64,000 nucleotides of DNA, taken from the NCBI GenBank assembly GCA_013297675.1, contig JAAFHZ010000003.1:33790-97789 (forward strand), written 5' to 3'. Source of the DNA: Synechococcales cyanobacterium bin59.metabat.ball.084 (GTDB taxonomy: Bacteria > Cyanobacteriota > Cyanobacteriia > Cyanobacteriales > Chamaesiphonaceae). Made by a program: the position numbers and the translations under genes. A model generated the notes under the pieces. It did no database searches, had not been told where the DNA came from, and saw only the letters and a list, made by a program, of their open reading frames with translations. Below, in pieces: positions 12,801-24,900 of this stretch; within the stretch, counting starts at the first letter, position 1, and each line of letters opens with the position of its first letter.

Positions 12801-15800
12801 GGTGGCAATCGTCGGCTGCTCAAACAACTGTTTAGGGGTGAGGAGCATTCCAGCTTGATTAGCACGAGCAACAATTTGCAGGCTCAGAATTGAATCGCCA
12901 CCCAACTCAAAGAAATTATCATAAATACTTACCTGTTCTAAACCCAACACCGCCTGCCAAATTTGGGTCATTTTTTCTTCTTGATCAGTACGAGGCTGTA
13001 CTATTTCAGAAGAGTTGTTTGGGGCTTGGGGTGCTGGTAAAGCAGCGCGATCAAGTTTGCCATTGGTAGTCAAGGGCAAAGCTGCTAACTGAATAACGGC
13101 TGATGGCAGCATAAATTCTGGTAGCTTACTGGTCAAGTAAAAACGCAAATCAGCACTGATGATCGTCGATTCAGCCACTATATAAGCCACAATCTGCTGG
13201 TGACTAGCGATATCTGTGCGTACAATCACCGCGCTCTGGCGAATCTCGGGGTAGGTGTTAATTGCTGCTTCAATTTCTCCTAGTTCAATCCGAAACCCCC
13301 GCACCTTTACTTGCTGATCAATTCGGCCTTTGTATTCTAAGTCGCCATTGGGCAAGCGACGGGCTAAGTCGCCAGTTCGATAGAGACACAGGGTGGGATC
13401 TTCACTAAATGGGTGATTAATAAAGCGCTCAGCGGTGAGTGATGGCCGGTTTAAGTATCCTCGGGCTAAGCCTGCGCCACCCACATAAATTTCCCCTACC
13501 ACCCCGATCGGCTGAAGTCGCTGGGCGGGGTCTAACACATATAGCTGAAGATCTGGAATTGGCTCTCCCACTACCGAGCCTTGAGATCGATCGAGGTCGG
13601 CAATGCTTAAGGGTCGATAGGTGACATGTACCGTTGTTTCAGTAATACCATACATATTAACTAACTGGGGCTGCTGATCGCCATGGCGCTCAAACCATGG
13701 GCGCAGGCTGGCTATATCTAACGCCTCACCCCCAAAAATCACCCGACGCAGTGCTAGGCTATTAGTTATTGGAGCTTGGGCTTCTATAGCCATCAACTGT
13801 TGAAAAGCAGCAGGAGTCTGATTGAGAATAGTTACTCGGTGACGTTGCAGCAGCTCATAAAAATCTTGGGGCGATCGACTGACCCAGTATGGCACTACCA
13901 CCAGTTGACCACCATGTAATAAGGCACCCCAAATCTCCCATACCGAAAAGTCAAATGCACAAGAGTGAAAAAGAGTCCAAACATCTTGGCGATCGAACCC
14001 AAACCAATGAGCCGTCTCACTAAACAAACGATAAACATTACTGTGCGGAATTAATACTCCCTTCGGTTGACCAGTTGAACCAGAAGTATAAATCACATAG
14101 GCCAAATCGCTGGCGCGATTAATCAAAGAGGGGTTGTGCAACGGTGCCGCAGTTGGCCAATTGGTATCGATCTCCACTACTGGTATTTCTGAAACTGGTA
14201 ACGACAAATCAGATCGGGTCAATAGGACAGCCACTTGAGCATCGGCCATAATAAAAGCCAGCCGCTCTGGAGGGTACTCGGGGTCGAGTGGCACATAAGC
14301 CCCCCCGGCTTTGAGTACAGCTAAAATAGCCACAATCAATTCAGGTGATCTGGCCAAGCCAATTCCCACCAAAATATCTGGACCAACACCTAAATCTCGC
14401 AGGTGATGGGCAAGCTGGTTAGCTTGCTGGTTCAGTTCTTGATAGGTAATTTGCTGTGCTTCGTAAACCAGGGCGATCGCTTGAGGGTAGAGACTAACTT
14501 GCTGTTCAAAAAGCTGCTGAATACAAGCTGTACTTTGCTCTGGCAAATGAATAGCGGCCTGTTTAAGGGGGAGAGATGCCAAAGAAATTTGATTGATGCT
14601 AGCCGTTGCTTGTTCTACAATTTGGCAAAGTAGTATTTGTAAATGAGTGAGCAGCCGCTCCATGTCACCTGCATCGTAGCGACGACTATCATAGCTAATT
14701 TTAAACTCTAGTTTGGCACCAGGCATGACCACTAGGGTCAAGGGATAATTTGTCTGCTCCAAACTACGGATGTCTGTAATACCCAAATGCTGTAGCTGAT
14801 CAGTCACTGAGTTATGAATCGGATAATTCTCAAAAACCACAATTGTGCTGAAGAGCGGCAGGCCATGGGCGATTTCACTTTCTGCTTGAATATCGACCAA
14901 AGGGGTGTGGGCATAATTATCCTGAGCAACCTGCTGACCCTGGAGCGATCGCAGCCAATCTAAAACCAATCCCCCAACGGGTAATTGTACCCGCACCGGG
15001 AGGGTATTAATAAATAGCCCAACCATCGATTCTACCCCAGCAAGAGCCGGTGGGCGACCAGCAACTGTGGCTCCAAACAATACATCGCTCGTACCACTAT
15101 ACTGTGCTAGCAGCAGTGACCAAGCCCCTTGGATGATCGTATTGAGAGTTAGCTGATACTCTTTGGCAAAGTTTTGTAGCTGGCTAGTGAGCTGAGTAGT
15201 GAGACTGAGATGCTGCTCACCGTATTGGGCAGACTGAGTTAAATCTATTGCTGAACGCTCGATGCGTAAACTGGTTGGGTCAGTAAAACCCCGAAGTCGA
15301 TCACGCCAAAACTCTTGCGCCTTGACCACATCTTGTTGCTGTAGCCATTTGATATAGTCTTGATAAGGACGAGCCTGAGCCAATAGCGGTTGTTCTTGGG
15401 CACAAAGGGCTTGATAACAGGCTAAAACCTGTTGAATGATCGTAGATAGCGACCAGCCATCGATCAAAATATGGTGATAGCTCCAGACCAAATAATAACT
15501 ATCAGCGCCGGTCTGAATCAAGGTGAAACGCATTAACGGAGCTTGGTTGAGTAACAATCCTTGCAGGCGGTCAATTTGCAAAAAAGTCTCAAACCGTTTG
15601 GCTGTAAATTGATCTTGCCAGTCGTAGTGTTGCCAGGGCAACTTAACTTTTTTACAGACTATTTGCAGTGGTTGATTGCCTTTGTCCCACACAAAGGCAG
15701 TCCGTAGAATAGGATGCTGATCAACTACCCGCTGCCAAGCGGCTTCCCATTGAGGAATACGCAAATTTCCCTGTAGGCGACAAGTCATTTGCTGAAAATA

Positions 15801-15908
15801 CATCTCCGAATTCTGGAGACTGTGGAATAGCATCCCCTGCTGGGTTGGAGACAATGGATAAATTGCGGCAATATTTTGCTGGTTGCTGGTGGGATTGGCA
15901 ATAGTCAT
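6837..15908 (-). CDS. Non-ribosomal peptide synthetase, C-A-T-E-C-A-T-E
   Basis: This 3023-residue protein holds two complete modules, both with epimerases. Order by residue: C (LSPTQQGMLFH near 20, HHILIDGWS near 147), A (TSGSTG near 610, LPLTTNGKLDRAALP near 960), carrier (LGGDSILSLQI near 1005), E (HHLAIDGVSWRIL near 1187), C (HHHLLLDGWS near 1673), A (TSGSTG near 2138), carrier (LGGDS near 2518), E (HHLVVDGVSWRIL near 2706), ending in a TPSDFP tail. The hand-read code of A1 is D-F-W-N-I-G-M-V-H, the textbook threonine code. That of A2 is D-A-F-F-I-G-G-T-F, one step from the valine code. Both residues should be D-configured. The N-terminal C domain directly follows an upstream E domain, which fits in-trans transfer from the 5247-residue protein. 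It lies 34 bp downstream of that gene. Confidence 0.95.
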   Translation of the reverse strand: MTIANPTSNQQNIAAIYPLSPTQQGMLFHSLQNSEMYFQQMTCRLQGNLRIPQWEAAWQRVVDQHPILRTAFVWDKGNQPLQIVCKKVKLPWQHYDWQDQFTAKRFETFLQIDRLQGLLLNQAPLMRFTLIQTGADSYYLVWSYHHILIDGWSLSTIIQQVLACYQALCAQEQPLLAQARPYQDYIKWLQQQDVVKAQEFWRDRLRGFTDPTSLRIERSAIDLTQSAQYGEQHLSLTTQLTSQLQNFAKEYQLTLNTIIQGAWSLLLAQYSGTSDVLFGATVAGRPPALAGVESMVGLFINTLPVRVQLPVGGLVLDWLRSLQGQQVAQDNYAHTPLVDIQAESEIAHGLPLFSTIVVFENYPIHNSVTDQLQHLGITDIRSLEQTNYPLTLVVMPGAKLEFKISYDSRRYDAGDMERLLTHLQILLCQIVEQATASINQISLASLPLKQAAIHLPEQSTACIQQLFEQQVSLYPQAIALVYEAQQITYQELNQQANQLAHHLRDLGVGPDILVGIGLARSPELIVAILAVLKAGGAYVPLDPEYPPERLAFIMADAQVAVLLTRSDLSLPVSEIPVVEIDTNWPTAAPLHNPSLINRASDLAYVIYTSGSTGQPKGVLIPHSNVYRLFSETAHWFGFDRQDVWTLFHSCAFDFSVWEIWGALLHGGQLVVVPYWVSRSPQDFYELLQRHRVTILNQTPAAFQQLMAIEAQAPITNSLALRRVIFGGEALDIASLRPWFERHGDQQPQLVNMYGITETTVHVTYRPLSIADLDRSQGSVVGEPIPDLQLYVLDPAQRLQPIGVVGEIYVGGAGLARGYLNRPSLTAERFINHPFSEDPTLCLYRTGDLARRLPNGDLEYKGRIDQQVKVRGFRIELGEIEAAINTYPEIRQSAVIVRTDIASHQQIVAYIVAESTIISADLRFYLTSKLPEFMLPSAVIQLAALPLTTNGKLDRAALPAPQAPNNSSEIVQPRTDQEEKMTQIWQAVLGLEQVSIYDNFFELGGDSILSLQIVARANQAGMLLTPKQLFEQPTIATLTAVANTGIPIRATQTPITGSVPLTPIQHWLFGQKLTTPQHFNQSVLLTIPADFRPELLEQVLQHIYLHHDALRLSFSFTEKGWQQSNAPFTDRLHLQVVEVQDATTMPDLVAQVDRQLQANFHLHSGCLLQAALFQINHQPQQLLIVVHHLAIDGVSWRILLADLETAYQQQRRGQMIKLPAKSTEFQYWASRLTEYARSTAMTSELAYWQTVPAADIPVDLAQGINLVQSTQTIAQSLTTTETQALLQTVPAAYRTQINDLLLSAISLGLQDWLSSELLLINLEGHGRADLFPEVDLTRTIGWFTTIFPVCLRLDRQLAPVALLQSIKEQLRQVPQQGIGYGLLRYLHPDADLSMVPTPQISFNYLGQFDQTWDETAGFALHPEFQGFEQSPQERRPHLIDISGWIDAGQLQLAWTFSDQLHLPATITKLATATMQALRDLIDHCVNSEQGGCTPSDFPLARLSQTQLDRLGNSLPHSHWRNIADIYPLSPTQQGMLFHSLYQPGDGVYVEVLTCEIQGSFNPELFCQAWQQVADRHAVFRTAFWWEGQEQPQQVVYRQQSVSCDLDDWQALPPAQQQQKLADLLVAEQQQGFDLTQAPLMRLKLIQLAADSEASDSETSVGQNRYQLVWSHHHLLLDGWSVPVVLQEVLALTQGQVLTPAPEYRHYIGWLQQQNLAEAETFWRSQLQGFLAPVDLRIARPSAVKTGQDNASSREHYKLLTIAETKQLQNFAKEQQLTLNNLVQGAWSLLLAKYAGENDLVFGVTCSGRTPTLPGVETMVGLLINTLPLRVIVEDSPVVPWLKKLQDQQLQIEKYAYTPLVQIQGWSDVPNSLPLFESIVVVENYPVALESDESDLRISAVTALEQTNYPIVVTAIPGDTLELHISYDWQRFTSESIQMMLSHLHTLLMGLIANPDRSITAISLLTDADLATFLAPWQPTPYPDQQGIHQLFLTQAEQTPQAIAIKYLDRQITYAALASQAQGLAQDLQRQGLPPQGMVGLLIERSPEMIVGMLAILLAGGVYVPCDTSAPAERLALILADTQVSVVLTQSSLLDRLPPTMAQVICLDRLAERPIAADPGQFQLQPVAGNDPAYVIYTSGSTGIPKGVVVPHQAISRLVLATNYVQIQPSDCIAQAANSAFDATTFEVWAALLNGASVSIVPMPVLMSPPDFAAHLQQAQVTVMFLTPALFNQMARLVPTAFRDLRYLILGGEALEPQAVRTVLQAGAPEHLLNGYGPTESTTFATWHEVGEVDPTATNIPIGRPISNTYIYVLDQHQQPVPSGVPGELYIGGAGLALGYLHQPELTNSKFIPDPFQGTGRLYRSGDLVRSLPTGEIEYLGRIDQQVKIRGFRIELGEIAAVLDQHSAVQQSLVVMQQNDQGHKRLVAYVVTDISGSELTAFVQAKLPDYMVPAAFVNMNSLPLTTNGKVDQRSLPWPEWQSSHEFVAPSNVVESTLATIWSEVLGISEIGIQDNFFELGGDSILSLQIIARAHQAGIQLTAQQLFSHQSIQELAAVAGKIAPIQAPQGLVVGAVPLTPIQHWFFEQQLPQQHHFNQSVLLEVPAELSPDQLQTALNKVLHHHDALRMCFVSTPQGWRQEAGESVTLWPLQVIDLTDLTTAVQTAEISSRGQELQESFQLAAAPLAKAALFTLGHQQPARLLLIIHHLVVDGVSWRILVEDLQKACQEIDLPRKTSSFQDWARRLNSTALDRLPELDYWQSQLRLTELPLDYPAQPHSNSWATVEQVTVSLSAADTNLLLRQVPAVYHTQINDVLLTAVLQAFAPWTGQRSLAIELEGHGREELFADLDLSRTVGWFTAAFPLQLDLGEVNDLGAELKTIKEQLRGIPQRGIGFGMLRYLSPHGRQLAGVPVVGFNYLGQLNTESSGWQLAPEAVGREYGLAGLRSHLLDINGSIVAEELRLTWSYSNLLHRPSTIQELANRSISALKALILHCQSPEVGGFTPSDFPQVDMSQAELDDLLADID

Positions 15909-15942
15909 AGTATTTCTGTAGTTAGTAGTGCTTGCTGAAGAT

Positions 15943-18900
15943 TTAGGAATTAAGCGCGGTAAATGATGCTATCAAGTCGTCTAGTTCTGCTTGATTTAAG
16001 CCAGCCTCTGGGAAGTCTGAAGGTGTATAAGCCCCAGCCTGCGGGTCTTGGCAATGTTCAATTAAGCCTCGCAAACAAATCATGAACTGGGTAGATAACT
16101 GCTCTACATCGACAACCTCAGTAGCGTCATAAGACCAGCTTAGCTGGAGCTGCTCGTCTACGACTAAGCTACTCACCGCCAGAGAATAACTACAAAGCTG
16201 TTCAGAATGCTGTTCTGCTCCGCCAGATTCATTGGCCAAAGCCCAGTTCCCCTCACTATCTAGCGTTTGCTCAAATTGACCCAGGTAGTTAAAGCTAATA
16301 TCTGCTGTATAAGTTGGCAGAAGGTGTTTCTGTGGGCTGAGATAGCGCAGTATCCCATAGCCAATACCTCGTTGGGGGATTTGACGTAGTTGTTCTTTTA
16401 CGGTTGTCAATTGGCGACCAAGATCATCTTCATCAGACAAGGATAAACAAACCGGGAAAATAGTGGTAAACCAGCCCACAGTCCGCGATATATCTAAGTC
16501 ACTAAATAACTCCTCCCGACCATGGCCTTCTAATTCAACTAGGAGAGATCGATTCCCTGTGCAATCAGCCCAAGCTTGCAGCAAGGCCGTGAGCAGCACA
16601 TCATTAATTTGAGTGTGGTAAACCGCTGGTACTACTTGCAGCAGTAGTTGGGTTTCTGGCGCACTGAGGCTGGTAGTGATTTTGCGCAGAGTAGCGACGG
16701 TCGATCGAGGACGTACTGGGGGGTCAAATACCGGAAGCTGGTTTTGCCACCAAGTTAATTCAGAGTCTAAAGCGGTTGTTTGACTATATGCTGCCAAGCG
16801 CTCTGTCCAAGTTTGCCAAGCCGTAGTTTTAGGTGGCAATTGCACCGCTACCCCCTGGCAACATTGTTGATAGGCAGTCAGCAGGTCTGCCAACAAAATA
16901 CGCCACGAAACCCCATCTACTACCAAATGGTGAATAATCAGTAACAAGCGACCTGGTTGCTCTGAGCCAGCTTGATATAAAACAGCTTGTAGGAGTTTAC
17001 CAGTAGCTAGATCTAAACATGCCTGAAATTTTTGACTTTGTTGTTCAATGGCTGTTGCTAAATCATTTGGAGACAGAGCAGAGAGATCAATCACCGCAAG
17101 TGGCCAAATTGGCAGGGGTTCGGTATGGCACGGCTGCCAGTTGGTAGCAAATTGTAAGCGCAGCGCATCATGATGAGCCAACACTGCCTGCAAAGCGCGA
17201 TCAAGCTGCTGAATCTGTATATTGGCAGGCACCTGTAACATCACCGACTGATTAAAATAGTGCGGCTCAGTCAACTGTTGAGCAAAAAACCACTGCTGAA
17301 CCGGAGTTAAAGATGCTTCTCCAGTTACTAGACCCTGAGGAGCTAATATCTTTTGGGTAAATTGATCAGCCACTTGATTAGCCGCTTGATCAGCCACGGT
17401 GGCCAAAGCTTGAATCGACTGGTGGTTAAAGAGCTGCTGAGCCGTAATTTGAATTCCAGCCTGCTGTGATCGAGCAATGATTTGCAAACTTAAAATAGAA
17501 TCACCACCCAGTTCAAAGAAATTATCTTTGATCCCGATTTCAGCAATACCCAATACCTCCGACCAAATGCTAGCTAAGGTAGATTCTACCGGGTTACTGG
17601 GGGCCACAAACTCTTGACTACGCTGCCATTCTGGTAGTGGCAACGCTCGCTGGTCTACTTTGCCATTGGCCGTGAGGGGCAAATGAGCCATAGTCACAAA
17701 GGTAGCCGGTACCATGTAATCGGGCAGTTTGGTGCGAATAAATTTATCTAGCTCCTGAGCGGTGGCTTCAGTTACTACATAAGCAACTAAACGCTTATGA
17801 TTTTGAGCATCTTTTTGGACAATTACAACCGCTTCCTGAACCAGCGGATGCTGGGTAATTAATGCTTCAACCTCACCCAACTCAATCCGAAAACCTCGAA
17901 TTTTGACCTGTTGGTCAATCCGACCCAGATACTCAATTTCACCGGTTGGTAAGTAGCGCACTAAGTCCCCTGTGCGGTAAAGTCGTTGCCCAGCAGCGAA
18001 TGGGTCTATCACAAATTTACTGGCAGTCAGTTCGGGTTGATGCAAGTACTCCAAAGCCAGCCCAGTACCACCAATGTATAGCTCTCCCGGCACCCCGATC
18101 GGCACCGGTTGTTGGTGTGAGTCAAGAACATAGATATATGTATTGCTTAACGGATGACCGATCGGAATATTGGTAGCCGCAGCATCTATATTGGTGATTT
18201 CAAACCAAGTAGCAAAAGTAGTGCTCTCAGTAGGGCCATAAACATGCAGTAAATGCTCGGGTGCCCCCGCAGTAAGAATTGCCTTAACCCATTGTGGATC
18301 GACTGATTCTCCGCCAAATAGGAGGTAGCGCAATTGCTGAAATACTGTGGGTACAATGCTTGCCAGCCGATTAAAAAGAGCTGTGGTCAAAAATAGGGTA
18401 GTGACCTGATCTTGTTGCAGATGAGTAGCAAACTCCAGCGGCGACATTAATACGGCTGTCGGGACGATCGAAATACTCGCCCCGTTCAACAGCGCTGCCC
18501 AAACCTCGAAAGTAGTGGCATCAAAAGCGCTGTTGGCTGCTTGGGCAATGCAATCACTCGGATCAACCTGGATGTAGTTAGTATCAATCACCAACTGACT
18601 GATTGCTTGATGAGGAATTACTACCCCTTTAGGCTTGCCCGTAGAGCCAGAGGTGTAGATAACATAGGCTGGATCATTGCCGGTGATTGACTGTGGCTGA
18701 AACAAGTCTACAGATGTTGGCCAGCTCGAACGATCGCCTGCCCAGTCATCTAGACAAATTACTGACGCGGTGGTTGTAGGCAATCGATCGAGCAAGGCAG
18801 ATTGAGTTAAGAGTAACGATAGTTGGGTGTCTGCCAAAATTAAAGCTAGCCGATCAGTAGGAGCGCTGGTATCTAATGGCACATAGGCTCCCCCCACCAT

Positions 18901-21900
18901 CAAAATTGCCAGCATACCCACAATCATTTCGGGAGAACGATCTACCAATAGCCCCACCAACTGAAGAGAAGCTACTTTTTGTTGTTGGAGATGAGCCGCC
19001 AAACTCGTCGCCCGCTCGGCCAACTCCTGATAGGTGATCTGATTATTTAGATGTTTAATAGCAATTGCTTGAGGTGTACGCGCTGCCTGTGCCCAAAAGA
19101 GTTGTGGTAAACCCACCTGATCGAAATCAGGATTGGGGCACAGGTCGGTATTTTGACCGCCGGTCAATAAGCGCTGGTGCTCGGTAGCCGTCAACATCAT
19201 CAGGGTCGTAATGGGCTGATCGGGGTTAGTAACTACTGCGGTCAATAATTGCTGATAGTGCAATGCTAGTTGCTTAATGGTCGCAATCTCAAACAGGTCG
19301 GTACTATATTCCCAAGTGCCTACATATCCTTGATCGGTGAGATCAATAGTCAAAGTTAAATCAAACTTAGCCGTGCCGTTATCAACCAAGCTAGGAGTAC
19401 AAACCAAATCTGGCAGTACCAAATCGGTGAAAGGAGTATTTTGCAGCGCGAAAGCCACCTGAAAAACCGGACTGTAGCTTAAATCACGCTCTGGCTGTAG
19501 TGCCTCCACTACTAGCTCAAACGGCGTATCCTGATGGGTGTAAGCCTCCAGAGTGGTTTCTCTCACCCGCCCGAGTAATTCCCGAAAACTGGGCTGATCG
19601 GCAAGATCCGTGCGGAGCACTAAAGTATTGACAAAAAAGCCGATCGACTTTTCGAGTTCTTGGAAATTACGGTTAGCGATCGGAGTCCCCACAACCAAAT
19701 CAGTCTGACCAGTATAGCGATATAGCAAAATATCAAAAATCGCTAATAATGCCATAAACATAGTAGTACCAGCAGTCTGACTCACCTGTTCTAATTCGAT
19801 CGTGAGCTGTAGCGGCAGTAGCTGTTGATACTGTCTTCCCTGGCCACTGGGAACTGGTGGGCGGGGGTGATCGGTCGGTAAAGCTAAAATTGCCGGAGCA
19901 TCGGCCAATTGTGTTTGCCAGTAAGCAAGCTGAGTTTTGCCACTGTTACCAGCCAAATACTGGCGCTGCCAGTGGGCAAAGTCAGCATATTGAATTGTCA
20001 ATGGTGGTAAGGAAATAGCATCACCCCTCAGGAGCGCCGGGTAAATGCTGGCAATTTCTTGTACCAGTACCCCCACCGACCAGCCATCTGCAGCAATATG
20101 GTGCAGGGTCAGTAACAAAGCATAGTGATCATGGCTAATTTGTAAGAGGGTCGCACGCAAGGGCAAATCTGCACTGAGATCAAAAGGCTGTTGCGCTGAG
20201 CGTTGCACATAATCATCGACGGCTCGTTGAGGATCAACATGATGCTGAAAATCGAGCACTTCCATTGACCAATCAACTGCTGTTTGGATAGTTTGTATCG
20301 CTTGACCATCTTGTTCTTGAAAGGTTGTCCGCAGAGCCTCATGTCGATCGAGCACTAGTCGGAGTGATTCTTCTAATACAGCAGGTGCTACCGCTCCCCG
20401 GATGTATAGCCTAGTAGGAATATTATAAGAGGCTTGATTGGTGGCCAGTCGATCTAAAAACCACAAACGTTGTTGGGCAAAAGAGAGCGGCAGGGGAGTG
20501 GTGCGATCTACCGGCTGTAAAGAGATTAAGTCATTCCTGGGTTGAGCTGTAGCTATTTCGATCATCAGCTCAGCAATAGTGCTAGCTGTAAACAAACTGC
20601 GCACCGGCAGTTCTACCCCCAGGGCAGAACGAATTCGTGACACAAGCTGGGTTGCTAATAGCGAATGCCCACCTAACTCAAAAAAGTTGTCATGAATACC
20701 TACCCGATTCACCTGGAGCAATTCGCACCAAATCTCTGCCAACAACACTTCATCAGCGGTCTGAGGAGGCACATAATCCACCGTCTGCAATACTTCTGGC
20801 CGGGGCAAAGCGCGGCGATCAACCTTGCCATTGGGGGTGAGAGGAATTTCGGCCAAGAACAGACAAATATTGGGAATCATATATTCCGGCAATTTTTTCT
20901 GGAGCACACGGCGCACCTCTGCTGTAGTCAGGGTGATTTCAGGTTGGCAAACAATATAGGCTACCAACTGCGACTGACCAGGCCGATCTTCCCAGACCAA
21001 AACCGTCGCCTGTTGAATTTCTGCTTGAGCCTGCAAAACAACTGCAATTTCGGCTAGCTCAATGCGTAAGCCTCGGATTTTCACCTGTTGGTCGATGCGG
21101 CCTAAATATTCCAAATCACCCGTGGCATTGTAACGGGCTAAATCGCCAGTTCGATATAGTTTGGCTGCTGGCTGGTTACTAAATGGATCAACAATAAAGT
21201 GGTCGGCGGTCAGATCTGGTCGTCCATCATATCCTTGGGCAACACCTACGCCTCCGATATACAATTCACCGGGTACACCAATGGGTGAGGGCTGAAGCGT
21301 TGGCTCTAAAACATAGAGCTGCACATTGGGGAACGGTCTGCCTACCGGTACCAGCGCCTCATGGGGTAAGTCTGCAATAGTTTTGGTTTCAAAATAACAA
21401 CTATCGATCGTGGCTTCACTCACTCCATAAGAGTTGATCAAGCGAGTGTGGGCACCACAGAGCTGCTGCCATTGTTGATATTCCTGCACATACCAGCGAT
21501 CAGAACCCACTGCTATTAAATGCATTTGGCTTAAGTTTTGCCCGGTATTAACCAAATATTCTGCCAAAAGTCGCATCACAGCAGGCACAAACTCGGCGCA
21601 GTCGATTTTTGCCCGTTGAATTAAACCATAGAGTTGTGCTGGCTCTAAGAGATAATCCCGAGGACAGATCACTAGTTGAGCGCCGCTGGCTAAGGCGCGA
21701 ATGTAGTCTCCTGCAAACACATCAAAAGAGAAACTAGCCATTTGTAAATGACTACGGGTATCTCGGAGTTGGTAGGCCGATTCCCAGCCATGGTAGGCAT
21801 TCACTAAGCTGCGATGGCTGACCATTACGCCCTTGGGATTGCCGGTAGACCCAGAGGTATAAATGACGTAGGCCAAACTAGCCGGGTCGATCGAGCATTC

Positions 21901-24900
21901 CAAATTGGTGGTGGGCGAAAGGGCGATTGTCGGCCAATCTCGGTCTAAATAAACAATGGCGACAGGGGCTTGTGGAATGGGCGTAGTAATCGTGGTAGCC
22001 GTTAATAGGCAGTTGACCTGACCATTGCTCAGCATATAGGCCAGCCGATCGACTGGGTAGCTAGGATCTAGAGGCACATAAGCAATGCCTATTTTTAGCA
22101 CAGCCAAGACCGCCACTAAGGTATCGCCAGAGCGTTCCAAATAAATGCCGACTCGTCCGGTCACGCCCTGGGACTGTAGATAATGTGCTAACTGATTAGC
22201 ACGGTTGTTGAGTTCTTGGTAGGTCAGACATTGATCATCCCAGACCACTGCTAAAGCTTGAGGGGTACGAGCAACCTGAGCTTCAATCACCTGATGTAAG
22301 CATTGATCGGCATAGTGTTGCACGGTGCCCCGTGACTGTGCTAGCAGTTGCTGCTGGGCAGTTGTGGTCAGTAGTGGTAACTGCTCGATCGGCAGTTTGG
22401 GGTTAGCTACAATCGCCGTCAACAAATGCTCAAACTGCTCGGCCATCCGCACAATTGTAGCTCGATCAAACAAGTCGGTGTTGTACTCCCAATCACCCAC
22501 CAAACCCGTTGGTTGATTTTCTAAGGTCAGGGTCAGATCTAGCTTCGCAGTAAAATTCTCGACCGCTAAGGTTTCAATCACCAAGTCTGGCAAAGGTTGA
22601 GACTCGATCGGATTAGCTTGATCTAAAATTAGCATCACCTGAAATAGTGGCGAATGGCTGAGATCTCGCTCTGGTTGCAAGACTGCTAGCAACTGCTCAA
22701 AAGGCACATCTGGATGGGTGTAGGCATCTAAAGTTACTCGACGCACTTGATGCAATAGTTCTTGGAAACTGGGGTTGCCAGCCAAGTCAACTCGGAGCAA
22801 TAAGATATTCAAAAACAAGCCAATTAACTGCTGAGTAGCTGGTTGGTTGCGACTAGCAATTGGTGATCCCACTAAAATATCAGTCTGGCGAGTATGACGA
22901 TAGAGCAAAATATCAAACGCAGTCAATAGGGTCATAAACAGCGTGACACCCATTTTTTGACTCAGTTTTTGGAGTTGATCAGTTAACTCCACCGCAAGCC
23001 TGAACTGGTAGTGAGCGCCATTGACAGTTTGAATTGCTGGGCGCGGTCGATCGATCGGCAGTTCTAACACCGTAGGCACATCAGCCAATTGCTGCTGCCA
23101 AAAATCTAGTTGGGTTTGCAGTGTTGCTCCTTGTAGCCATTGCCGTTGCCACAGGGCAAAATCAGCATACTGAATAGCTAAAGGGGGCAAGGGGTGTGGT
23201 TGGTTGAGACAAAGCGCTGGGTAAATCGCGGCAATTTCTTGCACTAGTACAGCCATCGATAACCCGTCGGCAATAATGTGATGCAGAACTAACAGCAAAA
23301 TTGATTCTGTCGGTGAAACTTCCCACAGAATTGCTCTGATCAAAGGATCGCTGTCTAATTGAAACGGTCGCTGTGCTTCATTAGTGATGAGTTGCTGTAT
23401 CTCTGCGGAGCTTTGGCCGACGGTGATTTCTGTAGCTAATCGCCAATCTAACTGAGGATGAATAACCTGTACTGGCTGACCTTGCTGGCTGACAAAATTA
23501 GTCCGCAATATTTCATGGCGCTGAATAATCGTTTGGAGCGTCTGCTCTAAAATCGCCGTCTGTACCTGTCCCCGGAGACGAACGGCAGCAGGCATATTGT
23601 AAAACGCACTATGAGGTTCTAGTTGATCTAAAAACCATAAACGCTGTTGGGCCAAAGAAAGTGGCAAGTTTTGTCGATCAATAACCGCTTTTATGTCTAA
23701 GGTGTCATTGGGTAAAAGATCTACAGCAGTTGCTGCTGGAGTATTTACCCATAATTTAGCACCGCGCATTTCTTGAATAGCAGCTTGCACCGCTTGCACA
23801 ATTTGATCTAGATCGGCATCTGTATGAGCAGTGGAGAGAAAGCAGTTGCGCCCTTCCCACACATAAACTCCATGGAGTAACAAATGTTGGAAAAAGATAT
23901 CAAAATTACCACTATAGGTAAAGCGGAACAAAGAGCCAAAATACACTATCTGCATCGGGATAGCCTGCTCAGCAAAATATTTATTCAACCGTTCCGCCAA
24001 GGTGGCGGTGCGTTGGTTGAGTTGCTGATAAAGTTCTGGGCCAGCATCTTGCAGATATTGTAGTACTGCTGCGGCTACAGCCATTCCTAAATGATTTTTA
24101 TTGAAGGTGCCAGCAAAAAATGTCCGCTCAGCACTGGGATAAGAGCTATCGCCATACTGCCACCAACCACCGTCAATGCCATCTAGGTAGTTTGCGGTGC
24201 CAGCCACTACGCCGATCGGTATCCCGCCACCTACGATCTTACCGTAGGTGACAATATCAGCCTGAACCCCAGCCCAAGCTTGGGCACCACCAGCCTGAAT
24301 CCGAAAACCCACCAAAACTTCGTCAAAGATAAGTGCAATTCCGGCTGCTGTAGTTAATTCTCGTAGCTGCTGCAAAAATTCACGAGGTTGCAGATCGGGG
24401 CGACGCGCTTGGACTGGTTCCACTAAAACCGCTGCCAAATCCTGAGCATGTTGCTGAAGCATTGCTAGCGAACCTGCGGGATCATCATAATTTAGCACCA
24501 ACACATCAGCAACAGTACCGGGCAAAATACCAGGTGCGCTCGGCAGTCCTTGCTGCTCCAAACCTGCTTTGGCCAAAATGCCATCAAAATGTCCATGATA
24601 AGAACCGGCAAACAGAGCAATTTTGGGACGACCACTGGCTGTGCGGGCAAGGCGAACAGCAGTCATTACTGCTTCTGTGCCAGAGTTACAAAAGGCTACT
24701 CGTTCTACTCCAGTCAATTTGCAAATTAGCTGGGCAACAGTCCCTGCATGATTGGCTTGGGGACCAATTTGTATTCCCCGTTGACACTGTGCTGCAATTG
24801 CTGCGGCGACAAAATCAGGGTTGTGGCCAAATAGCAATACCCCAAACCCCATGGTTAAATCGATGTATTCGTTGCCATCAATATCCCAAAACCGCGCACC

